Assembly (NCBI RefSeq): GCF_001888055.1
Contig: NZ_LXHZ01000008.1
Coordinates: 1 to 64,000, forward strand
Direction: 5' to 3'
DNA length: 64,000 nucleotides
DNA from: Rappaport israeli
GTDB lineage: Bacteria > Pseudomonadota > Gammaproteobacteria > Cardiobacteriales > Cardiobacteriaceae
The notes under the pieces were generated by a model, which was not told the DNA's origin, made no database searches, and saw only the letters and a program-made list of their open reading frames with translations. This document shows positions 48,486-58,873 of the stretch, piece by piece. The position numbers and the translations under genes were made by a program. Numbering within the stretch: position 1 is the stretch's first letter; every line of letters starts with the position of its first letter.

Positions 48486-49016
48486 ATGAATGAAGACCAA
48501 CCCCTAAGCTTTGCAGAACTCATCGGCAAAGTCGAACGCATCACCCAAAAGCCTCAACATCACTATAAGGATGCGCTTAAATCTAAACAGCTTCTAAAAA
48601 CTGCATTTAACAATCGACAACAACGCCATATTCAAGCCCAACACACGCGCCAATTTCAGCGACCCATTGCCTCACATACATTATCGCTTAATCTTGATAA
48701 TCTCCCAGCACCACAATTTAATGCCTTAAAAAACAAACATCTCAACCCTCATCAAATTATTGATTTGCACGGTATATTTGTTAATGATGCCTTGCGTCTT
48801 TTAAATGACAAACTCAGCGAGCGAAAAAATCATCGTCTGCAATACTGGCTTATTATTCACGGCAAAGGCAATCGCTCACCTAGCTATGACAAAGCCCCCT
48901 TAAAAAACGCTGTTTTAGATTTATTGTTACACCACCCCGCAGTTGGCGCTATCCATTCCATAACCGATAGCGACAACCGAAGCGGTGGTGTAATGATTAT
49001 CGTGCATAGAAAATAA
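48486..49016 (+). CDS. Smr-domain protein
   Basis: A 176-residue protein with a basic N-terminal region and a C-terminal Smr (MutS2-type) domain: HQIIDLHGIFVNDALRLL, IIHGKGNRS and SGGVMIIVHRK. The domain can have nicking or RNA-cleaving activity. The ATG at 48486 is preferred over the in-frame TTG two codons earlier. Its stop abuts the stop of the convergent pgk gene. Confidence 0.87.
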   Translation: MNEDQPLSFAELIGKVERITQKPQHHYKDALKSKQLLKTAFNNRQQRHIQAQHTRQFQRPIASHTLSLNLDNLPAPQFNALKNKHLNPHQIIDLHGIFVNDALRLLNDKLSERKNHRLQYWLIIHGKGNRSPSYDKAPLKNAVLDLLLHHPAVGAIHSITDSDNRSGGVMIIVHRK

Positions 49017-50180
49017 TCAATCTTCTAATACTGCAAGTCCAGGTAATGTCTTTCCTTCAATATATTCCAACATTGAACCACCACCAGTAGAAACATAATC
49101 AACCTTATCCTCAATATTAAATTGATTAATTGCTGCGATAGTATCGCCCCCCCCAGCAAAACTAAACCCTTCAGACTCTGCAATGGCTTGCGCTAATCGC
49201 TGAGTTCCTTGAGAGAACGGCTTCATTTCAAATACCCCCACTGGACCATTCCAAATAATGGTTTGCATTTCACTAATTACGCGGGCAAATAATTCTGCTG
49301 TTTGTGGGCCAACATCTAAAATCATTTCATTTTCTGCCACATCTTCAATAGACTTAGTCGCTGTTTTAGCATTTTCAGAAAACTCATCAGCCACGACAAC
49401 ATCCATGGGCAAAACCACATTCACGCCTTTTTCTTTTGCTAATGCCAGCATCTCGCGCGCTTCATTTAACAAATCAGGCTCATAAAGCGAACTACCAACG
49501 TTATATCCTTTAGCGGCCATAAATGTATTAGCAATCCCACCACCCGGAATTAGCGTATCCACTTTATCGATAAATGCTTTTAACACTAATAACTTAGAAG
49601 AAACCTTTGCCCCACCAACAATCGCCAACATCGGGCGTTTAGGATTAAGCAAAATAGATTTTAATGTTTCAACTTCTTTGGCAACCAAAGGACCAGCGCA
49701 AGCAATTTCAACATATTCTGCCACACCATGCGTTGAAGCTTGTGCACGGTGAACCACCCCAAAACCATCACTTACAAAAACATCTGCCAACTGTGCATAT
49801 TGTTTTGCCAAGCCCGCATCATTTTTCTTTTCACCTTTATTAAAGCGCACGTTTTCCAACAACACGACCTGACCAGATTGCACTTGCGGCGCATTATCCA
49901 AATAATCTTTAACCAGCTTAACCTCTTGTGCTAACGCCTCACTCAAATAAGATGCGACAGGCGCTAAAGAAAAGCTCTCATCATACTCCCCTTCAACTGG
50001 ACGCCCTAAATGCGCCATAATCATCACTGCGCCACCTTTTTCTAATGCCATTTTAATTGTGGGTAATGCCGCTTGAATCCGTGCATCGGAGGTAATCTTG
50101 CCCTCTTTAATCGGCACATTTAAATCCAAGCGCATTAATACTTTTTTATCTTTTACGTCAATATCTTGCAAACTACGCAT
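49017..50180 (-). CDS. pgk: Phosphoglycerate kinase
   Basis: Transfers phosphate from 1,3-bisphosphoglycerate to ADP. The signature RLDLNVPIKEGKI is at the N-terminus; substrate residues in HLGRP and nucleotide motifs GGAKVSSKL and TGGGSMLEYIEG are present. The ATG at 50180 after AGAAAGAG is better than the longer start reaching into the terminator. 387 residues, as E. coli. Preceded by a strong hairpin that may lower its level relative to gap. Confidence 0.96.
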   Translation of the reverse strand: MRSLQDIDVKDKKVLMRLDLNVPIKEGKITSDARIQAALPTIKMALEKGGAVMIMAHLGRPVEGEYDESFSLAPVASYLSEALAQEVKLVKDYLDNAPQVQSGQVVLLENVRFNKGEKKNDAGLAKQYAQLADVFVSDGFGVVHRAQASTHGVAEYVEIACAGPLVAKEVETLKSILLNPKRPMLAIVGGAKVSSKLLVLKAFIDKVDTLIPGGGIANTFMAAKGYNVGSSLYEPDLLNEAREMLALAKEKGVNVVLPMDVVVADEFSENAKTATKSIEDVAENEMILDVGPQTAELFARVISEMQTIIWNGPVGVFEMKPFSQGTQRLAQAIAESEGFSFAGGGDTIAAINQFNIEDKVDYVSTGGGSMLEYIEGKTLPGLAVLED

Positions 50181-50194
50181 TCTCTTTCTCCCAT

Positions 50195-50224
50195 AAAAAA
50201 ACGCTGGTGAACCAGCGTTTTTTA
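50195..50224 (-). terminator. Hairpin between gap and pgk
   Basis: AACGCTGGT and ACCAGCGTT form a nine-base perfect stem with a GA loop, flanked by A-run and T-run so that it works on either strand. It ends the gap transcript or partly attenuates pgk. Confidence 0.8.
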
Positions 50225-50234
50225 TCATTTAAGC

Positions 50235-51254
50235 TTAAACCTTCATCATTGAGATGGCAACATCAACCATGCGGTTTGAGAAACCCCATTCATTGTCATA
50301 CCAAGACAATACTTTAACCAAACGCTCACCAAGTACACGCGTTTCAAGCGAATCTACCGTAGAAGAGGCAGCGTTATGATTGTAATCAACTGAAACCAAA
50401 GGCTCATCAGAATAATCCAAGATTTTAGCCAAATTATCATCACCAGCAGCTGCTTTTTTCAATACACGGTTTACTTCGTCTTTAGTAACATCTTTGCTGG
50501 CAGTAAAGGTTAAGTCTACAATTGAGACATTATTAGTAGGCACGCGAATTGCCATACCATCTAAACGACCATTTAACTCAGGTAATACTAGTCCAACCGC
50601 TTTTGCAGCGCCAGTCTTAGTTGGAATCATTGAAACAGCAGCAGCGCGCGCACGACGCAAATCACTATGCGGAGTATCTAAAATGCGCTGATCATTGGTG
50701 TATGCATGAATAGTTGTTACCAAACCTGTTTCGATACCAATTTTCTCATGCAATACTTTAGCAATTGGCGCTAAACAGTTGGTTGTGCAAGATGCATTAG
50801 ACACGACTTCATGCTCAGCTTTTAATGTATCTTCGTTTACGCCAAACACAATTGTCGCATCCACATCATTTGCACCAGGTGCTGAAAGCAATACTTTCTT
50901 TGCGCCTCCTTTTTCAATATGCGGATAAGCTTTTGCTTTACTATTGAATACACCACTGCACTCCAATACCAAGTCCACACCCAAATCTTTCCAAGGAATA
51001 TCTGCTGGGTTAGCATGATAAAGTGATTGAATGGTATGACCATCAATAGTCAATGTACTCTCTGTCTCGCTCACATCAAATTTAAATATGCCATGTGTTG
51101 AATCATATTTTAATAAGTGCGCGCGTGTTCCTTCATCTTTAAGACCATTGATTGCAACAACTTCCACTTCGTTTTGTAAACCGCGCTCATAAATGGCACG
51201 CAAAACGCAACGTCCAATACGTCCAAAGCCGTTAATACCTACTTTAATTGTCAT
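50235..51254 (-). CDS. gap: Glyceraldehyde-3-phosphate dehydrogenase, type I
   Basis: NAD-dependent glycolytic enzyme. It has the NAD loop [11 protein letters not shown], the catalytic Cys in [10 protein letters not shown], and the His region [10 protein letters not shown]. 339 residues. It lies between tkt (eight bases upstream) and pgk, forming a tkt-gap-pgk carbon-flow block. Confidence 0.97.
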   Translation of the reverse strand: MTIKVGINGFGRIGRCVLRAIYERGLQNEVEVVAINGLKDEGTRAHLLKYDSTHGIFKFDVSETESTLTIDGHTIQSLYHANPADIPWKDLGVDLVLECSGVFNSKAKAYPHIEKGGAKKVLLSAPGANDVDATIVFGVNEDTLKAEHEVVSNASCTTNCLAPIAKVLHEKIGIETGLVTTIHAYTNDQRILDTPHSDLRRARAAAVSMIPTKTGAAKAVGLVLPELNGRLDGMAIRVPTNNVSIVDLTFTASKDVTKDEVNRVLKKAAAGDDNLAKILDYSDEPLVSVDYNHNAASSTVDSLETRVLGERLVKVLSWYDNEWGFSNRMVDVAISMMKV

Positions 51255-51262
51255 AACTTCTC

Positions 51263-53253
51263 CTATCGATTTAACAAACTACGAACCTTATCTAAAACAT
51301 TTTCAAGCGTTAGCCCAAAATGTTTGAATAAATCTCCAGCAGGGGCAGAAGCGCCAAAAGTATTGATCCCCAATACTGATCCTTTTGCACCTACTATCTT
51401 ATACCAATAATCTTCAACGCCCGCCTCAACAGCTAATGTTGGTAAGTTTTCACCCAGCACAGCCTGACGATACGAGAGCTCTTGCTCTAAGAAAATTTCC
51501 ACACACGGCATTGAAACCACACGCGCTTTAATCTCTTCTTTGCTCAACTGTTCTGCCGCCTGCATAACCAGCTCCACCTCAGAACCAGTGGCGATTAAAA
51601 CCACATCAGGATTCTCTTGTGCCTGCAATACATATCCGCCACGCGCAATATTTTCACGAGTCTTTGCATCACGTGTATATGCTGGCAATCCCTGACGCGA
51701 CAACGCCAATGCTGTTGGCGTACTATCGTTTAAAGAAGCATGCCAAGCGACTAATGTTTCACTGGTATCACAAGGTCTCCACACATTTAAATTAGGAATT
51801 AAACGTAACGAAGCGATCTGTTCAATAGGTTGGTGCGTTGGCCCATCTTCTCCCAGACCAATTGAATCATGCGTTAACACATACACCACAGGCAATTTCA
51901 TCAATGCAGATAAGCGCATTGCATTGCGCATATAATCTGAAAACACTAAAAATGTTCCGCCGTATGGACGAATGCCACCGTGCAAATACATTGCATTCAT
52001 AATCGCTGCCATAGCAAATTCACGCACGCCATAATGAATATAATTACCAACAAAATCATGAGGTTTAATCGCTTGACTGCCTTTGTGGTTAGTATTATTT
52101 GAACCAGTTAAATCAGCAGAGCCCCCAACAAATTCAGGCAAATAAGGCGCTAAAATGTCTAGTGCCTGCTGTGAGGCTTTACGAGTAGCCATTTTTTCAG
52201 CTTCCTCATTTAACTGCTCTAGCGCTTTTTCCACCACCGCATCCAACTCTGTTGGTAATGTCCCAGACATCACACGCCGATAAAGTTTTGCTTGCTCAGG
52301 ATAACGAGTTTCATATTCACTCCAAATACTATCCCATTCATCTTGAGCCAAACTGCCCTTTTCTGACAAATCTGCAACCTTATAGACCTCATCAGGAATC
52401 GCAAAAGGCTCATCTGGCAAATCAAATGCTTGTTTAAATGCGCTAATTTCCTTAGCGCCTAGTGGTGAGCCATGGCTTTTTTCACTCCCAGCCAAATTAG
52501 GAGCACCATAACCAATTATAGTTTTGCAAATAATTAACGTGGGCTGTTTTTGATTATTTTTTGCCACGGTAATTGCTTCATCGATTGCTTGCTCATCATG
52601 CCATCAACGCCATCAATCACCTGCCAGCCATATGCTTCAAAACGTTTTGCTACATTTTCGCTATACCAAGGCTCAATCTCACCATCAATAGAAATATTAT
52701 TGCTATCATAAATAGCAATAAGCTTTCCTAAGCCCAAAGTTCCAGCAAAAGAGCAAGCTTCATGAGAAACCCCTTCCATCAAACAACCATCGCCTAAAAA
52801 GCAATAAGTGTAATGGTCGACCAAGGTCAGATTCTCTTTATTAAAACGTGCTGCCAAATGCGCTTCAGCCAAAGCAAAGCCAACCGCATTAGCAATTCCT
52901 TGTCCCAAAGGACCAGTAGTTGTTTCCACGCCTGGTGTTTCATCTACCTCGGGGTGCCCAGGAGTTTTAGAATGCAACTGACGAAAAGCCTTAATATCTT
53001 CAAGAGTTACATCAAAACCAGTCAAATGCAACAATGCATACTGCAACATCGACCCATGCCCGTTAGAAAGCACAAAACGGTCACGATTATGCCATTTGGG
53101 GTCAGCAGGATTTACACGCAGATGCTTTCGCCATAAAACAGTTGCAATATCCGCCATCCCCATTGGGGCGCCAGGATGACCTGAGCTGGCTTTTTCAACC
53201 GCATCCATTGCTAAAACTCTAATTGCATTTGCCATTAACTTATGCTTTGTCAT
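51263..53253 (-). CDS. tkt: Transketolase (one frameshift)
   Basis: Thiamine-diphosphate enzyme moving two-carbon units in the pentose phosphate pathway. It shows [13 protein letters not shown], the ThDP motif [18 protein letters not shown] and [19 protein letters not shown]. The frame breaks after VIDGVDG at about 52600; one extra base (GGC to GGCC on the coding strand) restores [19 protein letters not shown]. The joined length is 663 residues (E. coli 663), strong support for an indel error rather than two genes. Confidence 0.94.
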
Positions 53254-53269
53254 AAATCTTCCTTATTAA

Positions 53270-55399
53270 TTAAGCTGCTTCTTGTAACTGCTCGTGGATT
53301 AGCCATTGAATATAATCTTGCATCACATTTAAAGCTTCAAACAAATCGATATCAGGCACAAAATCGATTTTATCCGCTTCATCTTCAACAAATTCATTAC
53401 TCTTTTTAACTTGTTCTAAGACTTTTTCATCAGATGCTAATTTAGGTAATGCTTGTTGCTGACTTTCATTATAAGCATCTTGAAAATCTTTCCACTGTTT
53501 AAATTGTGCCTCACGCTCTTTAAAATTTAAAGACCAAGTTTGCTGTTCATTACGCTCAGCCACTTTATTCATATAATCACTATAACGCAATAAAGCTGGT
53601 AGTGTATCCATTCGCTGTTTATGTTGGTCTCTTAAATAGGTTAGCAATGGCTCTTTTACTCTACCATCTTTAATAAATTTCTCTGCTGCAATACTTTTCC
53701 ATGGCAAGGCATACTCCTCCGCCATTTCGCCTACTTTATCAATTCCTAATCCTTCAGGCAAAGTAATATCTGCCTGCACACCTTTTTTCTGTGTACTATC
53801 ACCATTGACGCGGTGAAACATCGCAATGGTATGTTTAACATACCCAAGTGGTGCAACGTCTTTAGAAACAAAGCGGTTTAAATCTGTCATAGTTTGAACA
53901 GTACCTTTCCCATAACTATTCCTGCCTATGATGATTCCGCGCTGATAATCCTGAATCGCAGCAGCAAAAATCTCTGAGGCAGAGGCTGAGTAATGGTTAA
54001 TCATAACTGCCAAAGGGCCATCATAAACCATCCCCGCCTCATCATCTAATTCAGCGCGTGCTTTTTTATTGGGTTGCGCGATAGAAACCACAGGACCTTT
54101 GTCAATAAACAATCCAACCGTTTTAACTGCTTCATACAAAGACCCTCCGCCATTATTACGCAAATCCAAAACAATCCCTTGAACTTTTTGCGCCTGCAAT
54201 TCCTGCACCAATTTTTTCACATCTTCGCTTGTGCTACGAAAATCACTTTTACCACTTCGCGCACCATTAAAATCCATATAAAAAGAAGGCAACTTAATCA
54301 CTCCAATTTTATGCCCATCTATCTGTTCTACGTAAGCATGTGCTGCCTGCTCTTCAAGTGCGACAGTATCACGTTGGATTACCACCTCATGCACGCCCTT
54401 AGCAGCGTTTGCAGGCTCAACCAAAAGTCGCACCAACGACCCCTTCTTGCCACGAATCAGCTCAATAGCCTCATCTGTTCGCCAGCCCACAACATCCACC
54501 ATCTCCCCATCTGTTCCCTGTGCCACACCTATAATTTGGTCTTTAATAAATAATTTTCCAGTTTTAGCTGCAGGACCGCCAGTAATCACTTCTCGCACGG
54601 TAATTTTGTCATCTTTCAAACCTAACACCGCGCCAATTCCTTCTAAGGACAAGCGCATATTAATATCAAAATTTTCACTCATTTTAGGGGACAAATATCC
54701 CGTATGTGGATCAAAACGACTTGCCATTACATTCATATAAGAATCAAAAACATCACTGACTTTAGATTTATCTAACTGCTTCTGAGTGCTTTTATAGCGC
54801 TTACTTAAAGTCTCAATTGCTTTTTCAGTCGAGCGCCCCGCCAGTTTCAAATGAATAATTTGGTCTAATAAGCGCTTTTCTTGCTGTGCTTTCGCTGCTT
54901 GCTCATCTGCTAACCATGGGAGCATTTTGCGTGTTTTTTCGTCAGGATAAGTAACGCTTTCAGAAGAACCAAAATCAAAAGGCTGATTTAATCGTGCGAG
55001 CGTCCAATCATTGAGCGCACGCGACCTTTGCTGATAACGCCTAAAAATATCTATCGGCAAACTCAAATCATCCTGCGCATCCCTCCCCTCATTTTGCGCC
55101 AACCGATTTGCGAACTCTTCAACATCACTTTGTAAAAAATACAAATGGCTTGGGTCAAGCGCATTTAAAAAATCATCTTGTATTTCTTGAGCCATCTCTT
55201 TTGTTGATAAACGGCGATAATGATGATTTTCCAATAAATTTTTTGCAAGACGATATGCGCGTTTTTGCGTTGATGAAATTGTATACTCTGCAGGGAGCGC
55301 CTCTTTATTTTGAAAAAATTTTTTATTATCAATATCCTGAGAAAATCCAACAATTGACCAACTCATTAAAAGTATCGCTGCCGTTCGTTTTAACATCAT
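53270..55399 (-). CDS. prc: Tail-specific C-terminal processing protease Prc
   Basis: Periplasmic S41 protease that trims FtsI and degrades tagged or MepS-type proteins. It has a signal peptide (about 1-20, MMLKRTAAILLMSWSI), a PDZ domain (about 230-320) and the catalytic Ser in HYSASASEIFAAA with Lys in YGKGTVQTMT. The start at the MM pair fits the signal peptide; a longer in-frame reading adds 41 unlikely residues. About 709 residues (E. coli 682). It precedes tkt by 16 bases. Confidence 0.93.
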   Translation of the reverse strand: MMLKRTAAILLMSWSIVGFSQDIDNKKFFQNKEALPAEYTISSTQKRAYRLAKNLLENHHYRRLSTKEMAQEIQDDFLNALDPSHLYFLQSDVEEFANRLAQNEGRDAQDDLSLPIDIFRRYQQRSRALNDWTLARLNQPFDFGSSESVTYPDEKTRKMLPWLADEQAAKAQQEKRLLDQIIHLKLAGRSTEKAIETLSKRYKSTQKQLDKSKVSDVFDSYMNVMASRFDPHTGYLSPKMSENFDINMRLSLEGIGAVLGLKDDKITVREVITGGPAAKTGKLFIKDQIIGVAQGTDGEMVDVVGWRTDEAIELIRGKKGSLVRLLVEPANAAKGVHEVVIQRDTVALEEQAAHAYVEQIDGHKIGVIKLPSFYMDFNGARSGKSDFRSTSEDVKKLVQELQAQKVQGIVLDLRNNGGGSLYEAVKTVGLFIDKGPVVSIAQPNKKARAELDDEAGMVYDGPLAVMINHYSASASEIFAAAIQDYQRGIIIGRNSYGKGTVQTMTDLNRFVSKDVAPLGYVKHTIAMFHRVNGDSTQKKGVQADITLPEGLGIDKVGEMAEEYALPWKSIAAEKFIKDGRVKEPLLTYLRDQHKQRMDTLPALLRYSDYMNKVAERNEQQTWSLNFKEREAQFKQWKDFQDAYNESQQQALPKLASDEKVLEQVKKSNEFVEDEADKIDFVPDIDLFEALNVMQDYIQWLIHEQLQEAA

Positions 55400-55476
55400 A
55401 TTATCTCGCAAAAATAACTCGCCTAGTGTAGCACCAAACTCACTCAAGCATCTAAATCGTCGCCACACGGTAATCT

Positions 55477-55856
55477 TCAATTGCGCCCTATTTTTACCGC
55501 TTGTATAGCCAACACCGCCCACCCCAGTAAAAACACACCCCTCCGATAGGCACTAAAATATTTAGCGCCAAAGCATAAATCGCCATTAAATAAAGCGCTC
55601 CACAAAAAAACACCATTCCCAGCACAAACAAAGAAACCATCAACCAGTGCCAAACATCTATTTCCTGCAAACTCAAAAACAACAGCACCAAAGTATGGAC
55701 CACGTGATAACGTTGTGCTTTTTCTAAATAGCGCGTAAAAGGTTCTGCCAGCGCCTCATGTCCAGTCGCCGCACCGAACGCCACCCAAAGAAACCCACTT
55801 ACTGCCGCTAAAAATAACACTCTAGCATTTATCTTAAATCTCACAATCTCTCTCAT
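55477..55856 (-). CDS. DUF423 small membrane protein (one frameshift)
   Basis: About 126 residues, four hydrophobic helices, with FGAATGHEAL near the N-terminus and VPIGGVCFLLGWAVLAIQ at the C-terminus once a missing base in the A5 run (55529-55533) is allowed for; without it the end reads YWGGRCWLYKR and stops. This is the YgdD/DUF423 pattern. Function unknown. Divergent from ftsY. Confidence 0.8.
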
Positions 55857-55969
55857 CCGACCCTTCCTATGTAAATAAATAACCGTTTACATTGCTAGCC
55901 AATAATTTTAATATTACGCGCTCATTATCGGCAACCATCGCCACAATCCCCATCTTCAACGGAGCTCTC

Positions 55970-57364
55970 ATGGTTTTTAAATGGTTTAAAAAACTCACTA
56001 ATTCCTCTGACAAAGACACCACCAGAGATAATGAAACCAACGAAGAAATCAGCACCGACCAAATAGAGGAAAAAGAAGAAACCTCAAAAGAGTTCCATGA
56101 GCCACAGCTTAATGAAACGATTCATATAGAGTCTGAGCAAGAAAATCATGAACCTCAAATCCTAGAGCTAGAAACCGCACAACCTCAAATCATAGATGAG
56201 CAAATCGAACAACTTCAATCCAACCATAGCGATAGCGCAGACTCTCTTACTAATGAGCCAAATTCTGTCGTAACCAACGAATACTCTATAGATGATTTAT
56301 TAGAAGACGAAGAGCCTACAAACACCAGCCCAGCTGCACAGTCCAATACTCCAATTTTCAATCTTAACCTTCCCCCTAACCTACCAAAACATATCCAACA
56401 AAATTTAAATACTGTTGTAAGTCAACATTTAAAGCAAGAGGTAAGACCAGCAGAAAACAAAAGCTATCTTCAGCGCCTAAAACAAGGACTAAGCAAAACT
56501 CGTGATGGCTTTGCGGACTTATTCTTAGGCAAAAAAGCGCTTAACCAAGAACTGGTTGATGAACTAGAGATGCAACTACTCACCGCCGATGTAGGCATTG
56601 AGGTAACCGAGAAAATTATTCAAAAAGTTAGCGGACTGATAAGGCGCAATGAAGTTGAAGATGTTGATGCGGTTAAAACAGCTATGCTCTCGCATATGCA
56701 CGAACTCCTTTCTCCTTATGCACAACCTCTTAACACAGAGGCTCACAAACCCTTTGTTATTTTAATGACGGGTATTAACGGTGCGGGTAAAACCACAACT
56801 ATTGGCAAACTCGCTCACTATTATCAGTCTCAAGGCAAAAAAGTTATGCTTGCCGCAGGTGATACTTTCCGTGCTGCTGCAGTTGAGCAATTACAAATTT
56901 GGGGTAAGCGCAATAACATCCCCGTCATTGCTCAAGCCACTGGCGCTGATGCTGCTTCTGTTGCTTACGACGCCCTGCAGTCTGCCATTGCCCGCCAAAT
57001 TGATATTTTAATTATTGACACTGCAGGACGCCTACACACCCAAAACCATCTCATGGAAGAACTTAAAAAAATCAAGCGCGTGCTAGAAAAACTAGACCCC
57101 CAAGCTCCCCATGAAACCATGCTTGTGATAGATGCTGGTAATGGACAAAATGCCCTGCGCCAAGCTCAAGAATTCCACCAAGCCATGAACATTGATGGCA
57201 TCAGTATTACTAAATTAGATGGCACTGCCAAAGGGGGCATTCTCTTTGCCATCACGCACAATCTACAACTCCCCATCCGCTTTATCGGCGTAGGCGAACA
57301 ACCGCAAGATTTACGACCATTTAACGCCATGGATTTTGTAAATGCGCTATTATACAACGAGTAA
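55970..57364 (+). CDS. ftsY: Signal recognition particle receptor FtsY
   Basis: SRP GTPase receptor for co-translational membrane targeting. MVFKWFKKL begins a membrane-binding helix, followed by an acidic A domain (about 15-150), a helical N domain and a G domain with P-loop GINGAGKTTTIGKLA, DTAGRLHTQ, TKLDGTAKGG and GVGEQPQDLRPF. ATG 55970 follows CGGAG; the longer reading extends into the divergent promoter region. 464 residues. rpoH follows by 21 bases; the usual intervening ftsE and ftsX are absent. Confidence 0.96.
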   Translation: MVFKWFKKLTNSSDKDTTRDNETNEEISTDQIEEKEETSKEFHEPQLNETIHIESEQENHEPQILELETAQPQIIDEQIEQLQSNHSDSADSLTNEPNSVVTNEYSIDDLLEDEEPTNTSPAAQSNTPIFNLNLPPNLPKHIQQNLNTVVSQHLKQEVRPAENKSYLQRLKQGLSKTRDGFADLFLGKKALNQELVDELEMQLLTADVGIEVTEKIIQKVSGLIRRNEVEDVDAVKTAMLSHMHELLSPYAQPLNTEAHKPFVILMTGINGAGKTTTIGKLAHYYQSQGKKVMLAAGDTFRAAAVEQLQIWGKRNNIPVIAQATGADAASVAYDALQSAIARQIDILIIDTAGRLHTQNHLMEELKKIKRVLEKLDPQAPHETMLVIDAGNGQNALRQAQEFHQAMNIDGISITKLDGTAKGGILFAITHNLQLPIRFIGVGEQPQDLRPFNAMDFVNALLYNE

Positions 57365-57385
57365 AATTTAATGTAGGTACATACT

Positions 57386-58270
57386 ATGATAACTAAAAAT
57401 AATTCATCTACGACTTCTCAAGCTCTCATCGTTAATGAACAATGGCTTACCCCCGCAACCGATATCGAACAATATATTGCGAAAGTTCGTCAGATCCCAG
57501 TCCTTGATGCCGAAGAGGAATTGCGTTTAGCGCATAAACTGCGCAACGAACATTCATTAGAAGCGGCTCAGACGCTTATTGTTCATCATTTAAAATTTGT
57601 TGTTCATATTGCAAGAGGTTTTAGTGGCTATGGTTTACCTATCGGGGATCTTATCCAAGAGGGAAATGTTGGACTGATGAAAGCAGTTAAACGCTTTGAA
57701 CCCAACCGTGGCGTGCGCCTAGTTTCTTTTGCCGTGCATTGGATAAAATCTGAAATACACGAATACGTTATCCGCCACTGGCGAATGGTTAAAATTGCCA
57801 CCACAAAAGCACAGCGCAAATTATTCTTCAATCTGCGTAGCATGAAAAAAGGTATTGCTTGGTTAAACGATGAAGAAGCGCAACATATTGCTAATGAACT
57901 TAACGTCTCTACCAAAGATGTTTTTGAAATGGAAAGTAGAATTCACGGGCAAGATATCTCTTTTGACCCCACAGAAGACAGCGAAGGCGACGATTACAGC
58001 CCGTCAGCATGGCTAAGCGCACAAAGTGTTGACCCTGCTGATATCGCCTCACAAGACGAGCAAAAAACCCTGATGCACGACAAGCTCCAACAAGGGCTTG
58101 CACAACTTGATGAGCGCAGTCGTGAAATCGTTCAAGCTAGATGGTTGAATGAAGACAAAAAAGCCACTCTTCAATCTCTTGCTGATGCTTACCATGTCTC
58201 TGCTGAGCGTATTCGCCAAATTGAGCAACAAGCAATGAAACAGTTGCGCTTAAGCATGGCTACAAATTAA
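57386..58270 (+). CDS. rpoH: RNA polymerase sigma-32, heat-shock factor
   Basis: Alternative sigma factor for heat-shock genes. Region 2 reads DLIQEGNVGLMKAVKRFEP and RLVSFAVHWIKSEI; the RpoH box is QRKLFFNLR; region 4 ends in SAERIRQIEQQAMKQLR. 294 residues. Placed directly behind ftsY. It likely controls clpP-clpX-lon elsewhere in this window; I did not find certain sigma-32 promoters. Confidence 0.95.
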   Translation: MITKNNSSTTSQALIVNEQWLTPATDIEQYIAKVRQIPVLDAEEELRLAHKLRNEHSLEAAQTLIVHHLKFVVHIARGFSGYGLPIGDLIQEGNVGLMKAVKRFEPNRGVRLVSFAVHWIKSEIHEYVIRHWRMVKIATTKAQRKLFFNLRSMKKGIAWLNDEEAQHIANELNVSTKDVFEMESRIHGQDISFDPTEDSEGDDYSPSAWLSAQSVDPADIASQDEQKTLMHDKLQQGLAQLDERSREIVQARWLNEDKKATLQSLADAYHVSAERIRQIEQQAMKQLRLSMATN

Positions 58271-58310
58271 ACACCAAATTTTATAACCAACAACCACGAG
58301 AGTATTTGTA

Positions 58311-58736
58311 ATGAGCCAACAGATTCGCAAAGCTGGATTAAAAGTAACCGGCCCACGCATGAAAATTCTAGATATTATGGAAAAAGAGACTTCTTCTAAC
58401 GATAAGCATTTAAGTGCAGAAGATGTTTATAAAATCCTTTTAAAAGCTGACGAGGATATCGGACTTGCCACCGTTTATCGTGTGCTCACTCAATTTGAAC
58501 AAGCAGGCATCCTCAAACGCCATAATTTTGAAGGCAATCATAGCGTATTTGAAATTGACTCTGGCGATCATCACAACCATCTTATCTGTGTAAAAACAGG
58601 AAAAGTAGTGGAGTTTTATGATGAAATTATTGCAAGACGTCAAAAAGAAATTGCTGAAGAGCATGGTTTTAGTCTAGACGACCACAGTCTCATTCTCTAC
58701 GGGGTTTATTTAGGTGAAGATGAAGAAGACAACTAA
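58311..58736 (+). CDS. fur: Ferric uptake regulator Fur
   Basis: Iron-responsive repressor. It shows the winged HTH LKVTGPRMKILDIMEK and LATVYRVLTQFEQAGIL, and the metal-binding HHNHLICVKTGKVVEF. The usual second Cys of the structural CxxC site is replaced (CVKT) and the C-terminal Cys pair is missing, as in some pseudomonad-type Fur proteins that lack this zinc site. 141 residues, ending GEDEEDN. Confidence 0.93.
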   Translation: MSQQIRKAGLKVTGPRMKILDIMEKETSSNDKHLSAEDVYKILLKADEDIGLATVYRVLTQFEQAGILKRHNFEGNHSVFEIDSGDHHNHLICVKTGKVVEFYDEIIARRQKEIAEEHGFSLDDHSLILYGVYLGEDEEDN

Positions 58737-58757
58737 ATCTTCTTGCCGACATCAAAC

Positions 58758-58797
58758 AAATCAGGTTAAAACGACACACGCTTTAACCCTGATTTTA
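58758..58797 (+). terminator. Terminator after fur
   Basis: AAATCAGGTTAAA and TTTAACCCTGATTT form a 13-base stem with one bulge, followed by TTATT. It separates fur from ubiG. Confidence 0.75.
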
Positions 58798-58873
58798 TTC
58801 TAACCACCGCAAAAACAAATCAATGCAATCATGTTAGAATTTATATTATTTCTCTGGCAACCTAGGAATTATT

